Origin: Tannerellaceae bacterium
GTDB taxonomy: Bacteria > Bacteroidota > Bacteroidia > Bacteroidales > Tannerellaceae
Direction: 5' to 3'
Length of the DNA stretch: 38,197 bases
Assembly: GCA_021204405.1 (NCBI GenBank)
Contig: JAJPZJ010000140.1
Span: 1 to 38,197 of the forward strand
The notes under the pieces: model-generated
Databases searched by the model: none
What the model was told of the DNA's origin: nothing
The model's input: the letters and a program-made list of their open reading frames with translations, nothing else
Position numbers and translations under genes: made by a program
Shown here: in pieces, positions 29,701 through 38,197 of the stretch
Numbering within the stretch: position 1 is the stretch's first letter
Layout: every line of letters starts with the position of its first letter

Positions 29701-29762
29701 CCGGTGGATCTTACTATCGTGCAAGAGGAGCAGCAGTAAGATGTATGAAATATACCGAGTAA
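26715..29762 (+). pseudogene. Large FISUMP-domain fimbrial tip-like lipoprotein, several lesions
   Basis: One long gene of about 1016 codons is cut into pieces. Lesions: a missing T at 26735-26736 in the signal peptide (restored, it ends FIILTACNSEQ), a missing T at 27332-27334, in-frame TAG at 28516-28518 and 29002-29004, and a frame change in G8 at 29313-29320. Restored order: lipoprotein signal; fimbrillin-like domain (about 30-340); a BACON-like domain (QDIVIVTTDYPQGWVATV...KVVQRIG); a linker domain; and a C-terminal FISUMP domain (WVYMDRNLGAL, MYQWGRKDPYPG, YDPCPYGWRVPT, RARGAAVRCMKY). The second TAG falls in DGTIL-stop-SWHIWVTDY, where relatives have Trp. Position after subunit and anchor suggests a tip or adhesive accessory. 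The BACON call is the least certain. Confidence 0.75.
29313..29320 (+). repeat. G8 homopolymer inside the tip-like gene
   Basis: Eight G in a row sit where the frame changes within the FISUMP domain; six or nine would keep it open. Such a tract could slip during replication or be miscounted during sequencing. Confidence 0.8.
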
Positions 29763-29783
29763 AAAGTTATTTACATAAATCAT

Positions 29784-29830
29784 AAGCTAAAAGTGAAGGA
29801 ACTGGCTCTAAGCTCCTTCACTTTTAGCTT
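29784..29830 (+). terminator. Strong 17-bp hairpin after the tip-like gene
   Basis: AAGCTAAAAGTGAAGGA (29784-29800) pairs perfectly with 29814-29830 around a 13-nt loop. It lacks a clear U run, so it may stabilise the 3' end or terminate only in part. Confidence 0.6.
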
Positions 29831-29851
29831 GAATACAAATAATAGATTGAT

Positions 29852-29975
29852 ATTCCCCGCGTAGGCGGGGATCGCACGAAAACTATCTGTCTCAGTTACA
29901 CGAAAACTATCTGTCTCAGTTATAAAAATAGAAAATTTAGCCTGTTCGAATGCGATCCCCGCCTACGCGGGGAAT
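29852..29975. repeat. Palindromic intergenic element, copy 3 (124 bp)
   Basis: Perfect 25-bp inverted repeats (29852-29876 with 29951-29975) contain ATTCCCCGCGTAGGCGGGG followed by ATCGCA. The 74-base interior holds a 24-bp tandem duplication (29875-29898 and 29899-29922, unit with ACTATCTGTCTCAG). The GGCGGGGATCGC core is shared with copies 1 and 2. Confidence 0.85.
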
Positions 29976-30070
29976 AAGAATGGGAATATTCTTCTTACTT
30001 ATTTTCTCGTTTACGTATGAGGGAAAGAACAGTTCCTCTGCTTTCCTTTTATCAAGTAAAACCTCTTTTC

Positions 30071-32659
30071 TTAAAATCCTAATCCCAATTCAAACATAAA
30101 CCGGAAACTATCCGTCGATCCGAACCACGAATATTTCGTCGTAATTTTATTGATGAGCGTAAGCCATAAACCACCCCCATAAGAAGAGTGCCATTTGTGG
30201 GAATCTTCGCCCGGATACCATACCTGTCCGTAATCTACCCCTCCGAATATACCATATTTCAAAGGAATGATGGGATTTTTCAGGGTACCCATATTCAAAC
30301 GTAAGTCAGAGAACTGGTAAAACGCCTGTTTACCGATAAAGCGGCTTTCGCGGAATCCGTGCAACTCGGTAGATGCCGCATGGTAGAAATCGTATTTATC
30401 GGTATACAATACTTTACCGGTAGCTTTGGTTACCCACGAGAATTTCTTTGTAAAATCCACTTCCAGCGTAAGGGATGCCTGTGTATAAGGAAAATTCCGT
30501 TTCACATCTCCCAGGTTTACATTCCATCCGCCGGCTATAAAGGTCTCTATACGCGATAGGAATGAAGGGATCTCCTGCCGGAAGCGGTAACTAATTCCTA
30601 GGTCGGCAAAGAAATTCATATCGAAAATATCATTATCCTTATCGTATACCTGTGCGATATAACGGCTTTCTTTATACTTTACTTTATAACTTTCCAGGAT
30701 CAGGTAAAGGATCAGTTGCTGGTTTTTCTTTATATCCAGGTGGAAAGAGGGATATCCAGGTGGAAAGAGGGCGAGATGGAATATTTACGGATATTTACCT
30801 GGTTGTAATTGTTCTTTTCATCTTTGAAGCCATCCGTATCATTCCCAAAACCAAAAAAGTTGGAGAAATATTGTGGGGTTCCGATAAACGCTTCGAGGTA
30901 AAAGCTTTTCCGCGGATCATATCCCGGAAAGATCCCCTGGTATTCAAACCCCTGTAAATAGTTATAACCAATCCGGTGGCGGTAGGTAAACGGGCTTCGT
31001 TTGAATCCGTACAACGTATAAGTTGCATAACTCCCCAGGCTTATCCCTTTATCAGAATCGTATACACCTCATGGAGTAAAAGAGAAGTTGCTGTATCTTG
31101 TCTTTTCATAATCGTAATGGTGTATATTTTCACTGTCGGATAATACTTTCTTTACTTTACCGGTCTCTTTCAGCTTTTCCTTTTCGTCCGGGTAGGCATA
31201 TAACCGTATATTTTTCCCGTTGCTTACCTCATAGGTGTTATCTCCTTTACCGGATATCAGGTAAATAGGCGTTTTTTTATTTTGCTTGCCGGATACCACA
31301 AACCGGTCGTTCCCTTCCAGCCCATACAACCAGATCTCCTTTGTTTGCTTATGTGCATACGTTTTATTTAAAAAAAGCTGTGTCGGAAGCGTTGTTATAA
31401 ATCCGGATAGAAAGGCTGTCGGGATGGCTTCGGTCAATCTCGATCCGGTTACTCTGGTTACTGCCTGTCAATACCGGGTATTGTTGTAAGATCGCATAGT
31501 ATTTGCCGGCCAGCTCTTCCAGTTGATCCCTGCGTTGCTTCAGGGAAGCTTTCATATGGTCGATCTCATTACCCTGTATTTCCGCAGGTAGTTCACCGAA
31601 CGCCTCTTCGATCACTGCATCCGTAAGCTGTGCCTGCAGGTAACGTGCCTGTGCTAACCAATCGGCTTCCCGGCTGTTGGCCGTTAAAGCCACATCCAAA
31701 GGAAATCCCAGGGTATTGAATTTCTTAACCTTTTTGTATGTACCGTTATAATCCTGTATAAACCCGAGGGTGAGGATATTCAATAACTGTTTGAATATTA
31801 CCCCATCCACCTTGGTAAATGCATGGTTTCTGTCGATTACCCAGGGATCATATAGCAGGCTGTCTTTATGTTCTGGTATCCAGTTCCAGTTTTCCGGTAT
31901 TTTATTCCAGTCGCCAACCAGGATATCAAATAACCGCTCCCGGATATATAACTCTTCATTTACTTTCGCCTGCCTGTCTTTCAACAGCGTGTCTATGAAC
32001 TCCTGGGTGATAAGGATCTGGTCCTGTATATTTATATCCGGGATATCGCTGATATTTACCAGCTTGTCCTGTATACGGCTGCCATTGGCAATGGTGTCGA
32101 GTGTAGAGTTGGCCGGGATATAGAAGATACGGGAATTATTGGCACTTAATCCTGCCTCTCTGGCTAATTCGTCGGCTACATAGAAGGTATATGGATTGAT
32201 AACGGTATAGGCATCTGCAATAAAAGCATCTGTATAAGTTCCCCGGAAATCATTCTTATTATACATAGACTGGAAAAAGTCAGATTCCAGGAAGGTGGTC
32301 GATCCTCCGATAGGTCTTAACAAATACATATTATTAGCAGGATCGGTTAACAGCAATCCGTGGAACTTTTTAGCCTGTTCCAATACTATCAGCCCTCCCC
32401 GGATGGAATCCAGCGGAGCTACCGGTACATGGATTGGGATACAATACAGGTTGCGGTAGTGCCTGCCCCACAGTTTATTATAAATTTTACTTTTCTTCCC
32501 CACATTCACCTCCGGATATACGGAACATGCCGTATATCCGGAGGTGAATGTGGGGACAGAGTCTTTATCAACAGACGCTGTTTCCTGTGATATGTTGCAT
32601 AGGGCAGTGGTGGGCCATAGCCATGCAGCAGCCAGTAAAATGGGTACTAAGTATTTCAT
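30071..32659 (-). pseudogene. Large outer-membrane beta-barrel protein with three lesions
   Basis: The restored frame is 855 codons: a signal peptide (MKYLVPILLAAAWLW), an N-terminal region with WGRHYRNLYCIPIHVPV and RERLFDILVGDWNKIPENW, and a C-terminal barrel ending FRFMFELGLGF with a terminal Phe. This resembles the C-terminal part of Bacteroidota phosphoesterase/Omp85-like surface proteins, here without the phosphoesterase domain; function is unknown. Lesions are a frame change in the A/T run at 31367-31376, TGA at 31069-31071 (within FSFTP-stop-GVYDSDKG), and a 20-bp tandem duplication at 30732-30771. Removing the duplicate restores SFHLDIKKNQQLILYL. The gene starts 6 bases after the amylase stop, suggesting one transcript. 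Confidence 0.65.
30732..30771. repeat. Frame-breaking 20-bp tandem duplication
   Basis: 30732-30751 and 30752-30771 are identical (ATATCCAGGTGGAAAGAGGG). The extra unit shifts the reading frame of the outer-membrane protein gene. Confidence 0.9.
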
Positions 32660-32665
32660 TACTGG

Positions 32666-34127
<1,462 letters not shown>

Positions 34128-34161
34128 TTATTCAGATAACATCCGGTAAGAATAACTTGTT

Positions 34162-35559
34162 TCAGGGCTTGCCAACCATCCGGGCAGGATCTACCCATTG
34201 TTCAAACTCTTCCACACTTACATAACCCGATTCTACGGCAGCTTCCTTCAATGTTTTATGCTCCCGGTAAGCCTTCTGTGCGATAGCTGCGGCCTTGTAA
34301 TAACCGATATAGGGGTTCAGGGCTGTAACCAGCATCAGGGAGTTGTCCACATGTTTACGAATATTCTCATACACAGGTTCAATACCTGTTGCGCACCGGT
34401 CGTTAAAGCTTACATATCCTTCCCCAATCAGGCGTGCGCTTTGCAGGAAGTTGGCAATAATCACCGGTTTGAATACATTCAGTTCAAATTGGCCGTTTGA
34501 TCCTCCAACCGAGATGGCCACATCATTCCCCATTACCTGGGCCGCGATCATCGTTAACGCTTCGCATTGGGTGGGGTTTACTTTGCCCGGCATAATAGAT
34601 GAACCCGGTTCATTTTCCGGGATATGGATCTCGCCGATACCGGCCCGTGGCCCGGAGCTAAGCATCCGGATATCATTTGCAATTTTCATCAGGCTTACAG
34701 CCACTGCTTTTAAGGCGCCGTGGGCCTCTACCAAAGCATCGTGCGTAGCCAGTGCCTCAAATTTGTTCGGAGCGGTGCGGAAAGGGAGCCCTGTTTTGCG
34801 GGCAATAATCCCGGCTACGATTTCGGCATAATTCTTAGGGGTATTGATTCCCGTACCTACTGCTGTACCACCCAGTGCCAGTTCTGCCAGATGCGGCAGG
34901 GTACGTTCGATGGCTTCAATTCCATACGCCAGTTGGGCGGCATACCCGCTCAGCTCCTGCCCGAGGGTTAACGGAGTGGCATCCATAAAATGCGTACGTC
35001 CGATCTTTACTACATTTTTATAGGTAATACTTTTTTCCAACAAAGTATCATATAACTTACGCAGGCCGGGGATGGTTACCTCCACCAGTATTTTATAGGC
35101 GGCTATATGCATGGCGGTAGGGAAGGTATCGTTAGACGACTGCGATTTGTTTACATCATCGTTGGGTTGTAATACCTTTTCCGTGTCAGTAAGTTTTCCA
35201 CCGTTTAAGATATGGCCCCGGTTGGCAATCACCTCGTTTACATTCATATTGGTTTGCGTACCGCTTCCGGTCTGCCAGACTACGAGGGGAAACTCTTCGT
35301 CCAGCTTTCCGGCCAGTATCTCATCGCATACCTTCCCGATCAGTTCGCATTTTTCATTACTTAGTACGCCTGCCTCACGGTTGGCCAGGGCAGCTCCCTT
35401 TTTCAGGTAAGCAAAGGCACGGATCACTTCGTAAGGCATCCGGCTGGTAGTGCGGGCGATAGGGAAGTTGTCAATACTCCGTTGGGTTTGTGCACCATAA
35501 TAGGCGTTCAGCGGAACTTTTACTTCGCCCATCGTATCTTTCTCAATCCTGTATTCCAT
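34162..35559 (-). CDS. fumC: Class II fumarate hydratase
   Basis: FumC interconverts fumarate and malate without an iron-sulfur cluster, part of the reductive branch to succinate in fermenting Bacteroidales. The 465-residue product has [10 protein letters not shown] (residues 97-106), [20 protein letters not shown], and the superfamily signature [11 protein letters not shown]. It is intact although the flanking corA and amylase genes are broken. Confidence 0.97.
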   Translation of the reverse strand: MEYRIEKDTMGEVKVPLNAYYGAQTQRSIDNFPIARTTSRMPYEVIRAFAYLKKGAALANREAGVLSNEKCELIGKVCDEILAGKLDEEFPLVVWQTGSGTQTNMNVNEVIANRGHILNGGKLTDTEKVLQPNDDVNKSQSSNDTFPTAMHIAAYKILVEVTIPGLRKLYDTLLEKSITYKNVVKIGRTHFMDATPLTLGQELSGYAAQLAYGIEAIERTLPHLAELALGGTAVGTGINTPKNYAEIVAGIIARKTGLPFRTAPNKFEALATHDALVEAHGALKAVAVSLMKIANDIRMLSSGPRAGIGEIHIPENEPGSSIMPGKVNPTQCEALTMIAAQVMGNDVAISVGGSNGQFELNVFKPVIIANFLQSARLIGEGYVSFNDRCATGIEPVYENIRKHVDNSLMLVTALNPYIGYYKAAAIAQKAYREHKTLKEAAVESGYVSVEEFEQWVDPARMVGKP

Positions 35560-35581
35560 AGCAGTAATTTATAGATAGATA

Positions 35582-36669
35582 TTAAAACCAATTCTTCTTC
35601 TTCATATAATACCAGCTTCCCCCGGCAGTAGTCAGTATGATAAGCCAGCTTATCGGATAACCATATTTTAAAGACAGTTCCGGCATATAGTGGAAATTCA
35701 TACCCCATAAGCCCACCAGGAACGTGATCGGGATAAAGAGGGTGGAAACCACCGTTAGCCGTTGCATGATAAAGTTAGCCCGCAGGTCGTTGTTTGAGGC
35801 ATAGAGGTCTACCAGCGAAGTTAACAGTTCGGTACTGTTGCAGGAGGTCTGTATAATGTATTCCAACTGGTCGGACAGGTCGTCGAATATCGGTACCAAC
35901 TTCTCATCTATAATATGGGTGGTTGGTTTTACCAATTTGTGGAACTCCTTCTTCAACGGCTCCGTATTTTTCCGGATAATCATATGGGCATGCCTGCATC
36001 CCTGTAATTTACGGCCTACACTTTTATAATTATACTGGCGGTTCAGGAGGGTATCTTCCATTTTCTCCAGCATTTTTTCTACTTTCACTGCCGAATCGAT
36101 CAGGTCGGCAATCACCGAATTCAGCAGGAAGGCCAGTAACAACCCGCTCTGCTGTCCGCGGATATTCATTACATTTCCTTCAATAGCATCGGCCTCATGT
36201 TCAAAAAGCTGTCCGTAGGTTTCGGTAAATGAAATGATGGTATTGCCTGTAGCCACCAGGCATACATGTTCGGAGAAGATCTGGCGGCTCGACTGGAAGG
36301 TACAGTTATTTAATATAATTAAGATATGGCTGCCGTTGTTATCTATTTTAACTACATGGGCCGGAGTTAAGATCTCGCGGGCATCCTGATTCTGGAACCC
36401 CATCTCTTCAAGCAGCCGTGTGATGGTAGGGGCATCCATCAATCCTTCTACTTTAAACCAGTTAATACAATTTTAAACCAGTTAATACAATCCGGTTTTA
36501 TAAGTGCCCTGAACGAATCGGTATCCGGTGGTACATCGGCTGCATATACCCCCTGGTTGTTAAAGCTGGTTAAGCGGATGGTAGTAGGTACCGGATGATT
36601 CCCGGAATACTCGTACACATCAGCAAAATGCCGGTTTTGATTCATCTTTTGTTCGGACATCTCTGTCAT
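35582..36669 (-). pseudogene. corA: CorA magnesium/cobalt channel broken by a 20-bp duplication
   Basis: CorA is a pentameric Mg2+ channel of the inner membrane. The N-terminal piece (36448-36669, MTEMSEQKMNQ...) and C-terminal piece (35582-36442) meet at a 20-bp tandem duplication. Removing one unit gives CINWFKVEGLMDAPTI and a single 355-residue frame. The C-terminal piece keeps the long cytoplasmic helices, both membrane helices and the GMN selectivity motif in LVGLWGMNF. It is next to fumC, 22 bases away. As written the N-terminal sensor part is separated. Confidence 0.88.
36452..36491. repeat. Frame-breaking 20-bp tandem duplication in corA
   Basis: 36452-36471 and 36472-36491 are identical (TTTAAACCAGTTAATACAAT). 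Deleting either unit restores the corA frame. Confidence 0.92.
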
Positions 36670-36812
36670 ATACTGCTTTTTATATTACACTTAGTATGTA
36701 GTTGCTATGCGGATACAGATAAAATAATGTGTCTTTATAGTCCAACAAACTACCCTTCTATATTGTTTTTATCTGATTATTAAACGCACATACCATTGTT
36801 AAAAATTATCCT

Positions 36813-38080
36813 ATGGAGTTAGCTTACTCATTTGCTATTCTGATCATTATTGCTACAGTGTTTTACTATATCAATAACCGGTTCCTTAAATTCCCACTAC
36901 CATCGGGATTATGGTTATTACGATGGTGTTCTCGCTGTTGCTGCTGGTGATCGGGACGTTTGAAACCGGGCCGTTAAAAGATATCTATGCAGTACTGAAC
37001 CATATCGATTTTACCAAGCTCCTCATGGGGGGGTATGTTATACTTTTTATTGTTTGCCGGAGCTATCCAGATTAAACTCAGTGACCTGAAAGAGGAGAAG
37101 CTACCGGTTATCGTATTCTCTTCTTTAAGTGTGGTGATTTCTACCTTTGCAGTTGGGTTTGGGTTGTATTATATCCTGCTTTGGCTCTCTTCACTGACAG
37201 GCATCCACATGCAGATCCCGCTTATTTATTGCCTGTTATTCGGGTCGCTTATCTCACCTACCGACCCGGTTGCCGTATTAGGTATCCTTAAAAATGCCCA
37301 TGTGGCCAAGTCGCTGGAGATGAAGATTACCGGCGAATCCCTTTTTAATGATGGGGTAGCGGTTATCACCTTTTCCCTTTTATTCAGTATTGCCCAGGGC
37401 ACCGAAAAGGTGGCGGATATTACAGCTCTTTCCCTTTCGTAGTTATTGGTGAAAGAGGTAGTCGGAGCTATTCTGGTTGGACTAGCGTTAGGATATGTTG
37501 CTTTTTACGCCATGAAAACAGCGTTCGACTATAAACTTTCTATCCTGATTACCCTTTCGGTAGTTATCTGTGGCTATATGGCTTCCCAGTTGATGGATAT
37601 CTCAGGACCACTCACGATGGTGTCTGCCGGATTGGTAATCGGAAATACAGGAAGGGAGTTTTCGCAGAAAAACCATTTGGATATGTCGTATATGAAAATC
37701 TTCTGGGAGTTGATGGATGAGATACTAAATGCTGTCTTGTTTTTATTGATTGGCTTTGAAGTATTACTGATACCTGATATCCGTTCCTATTGGATACCCG
37801 GATTTATTGCAGTTGTAATCGTATTGTTATCACGCTATATATCCATCAAGATACCCACACTTATAATTCCTTTCAAAGAAAATTTACCCGGGCCACTTTC
37901 CTGATCCTGGTATGGGGTGGCTTGCGGGGTGGCGTCTCGATCGCCCTGGCTTTGTCGATCGGCAATTCTCCCTACCGGCCGGTAATTATTGCCTGTACTT
38001 ACATTGTAGTTGTATTTTCCATAGTGGTACAAGGGCTTACCGTAGGCAAGCTGGCTCAGAAACTGGGGGCTTCGGGGTAA
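36813..38080 (+). pseudogene. CPA1-family Na+/H+ antiporter, several lesions
   Basis: The gene begins MELAYSFAILIIIATVFYY and restores to about 422 residues of membrane protein. Diagnostic motifs are LISPTDPVAVLGIL, GESLFNDGVAVITF (the ion-binding Asn-Asp) and WGGLRGGVSIALAL near the end. Lesions: a lost base near 36899-36902, an altered G run at 37027-37033, an in-frame TAG at 37440-37442 and a lost A at 37875-37877. The four pieces cannot give a full transporter. It is transcribed away from corA. Sequence after 38080 to the window end shows no gene. Confidence 0.82.
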
Positions 38081-38197
38081 AGGAAGAGCTAAGTTATTTG
38101 AATACCGGGTATCTGTTATGGGGTTAACGGATAGGGTTTACTTTTTCTCTCATAGTAATTTTTTTGTTTTTTATCCTTCACCAGTCACAGAGGGTAG

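Larger units (their letters stand above)
29763..30070. other. Gene-free stretch between the converging tip-like gene and the outer-membrane protein gene
   Basis: It holds a strong hairpin (29784-29830) and palindromic copy 3 (29852-29975), both listed separately. Positions 29976-30070 show nothing further. Confidence 0.65.

Noticed and set aside
13299..29975. The palindromic elements as CRISPR repeats
   Set aside because: The three copies lie kilobases apart, have no regular spacers and no cas genes; they are single hairpin elements.

Overview
The window is a chromosomal segment of a Bacteroidota bacterium, most likely order Bacteroidales. The support is Mfa1/Mfa2-type fimbrial lipoproteins, a FISUMP-domain surface protein, TAnnTTTG-type promoter boxes, the ftsX-DUF3098-uppP-truB-queA-folK gene order, and family-specific details such as a roughly 428-residue MetK. 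I assign no genus.

Left part (1-15.9 kb). This part is mostly housekeeping and almost entirely intact. It starts with the 3' part of a tRNA-Pro(CGG) and a frameshifted lipoprotein tyrosine phosphatase. On the minus strand follow groES-groEL, with two tandem sigma-54-like promoters; metK, with a SAM-II-like riboswitch in its leader; the cluster ftsX-DUF3098-uppP-truB-queA-folK; and miaB. On the plus strand are a small membrane-anchored protein and a CoA-transferase. A kduI-kduD pair for uronate breakdown closes this part.

Right part (15.9-38.2 kb). This part is mostly transport, surface and accessory genes, and most are broken. It holds a pst phosphate-uptake cluster without pstS (pstC frameshifted, pstA and pstB intact, phoU with a nonsense codon), a HIT protein, a split M20 peptidase, and an AraC-type regulator cut by an exact 481-bp tandem duplication. 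The fimbrial locus follows: intact major subunit, damaged Mfa2 anchor, damaged FISUMP tip-like protein. On the minus strand are a damaged corA, an intact fumC, an amylase with five frameshifts and a damaged outer-membrane protein. A damaged CPA1 antiporter ends the window.

What stands out. Eleven of about thirty protein genes carry some 26 inactivating lesions: mostly -1 changes in short A/T runs, six in-frame stops and three frame-breaking tandem duplications. Undoing the lesions restores one open frame of family-typical length in each case (for example 482 codons for the amylase and 395 for PstC). Essential-type genes are spared, and the one tandem duplication inside a surviving gene (pstA) is 18 bp and keeps frame. 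This looks like gene decay under selection, although poor consensus quality in part of an assembly must be excluded. Three long intergenic palindromes with a shared GC-rich core sit at gene ends.
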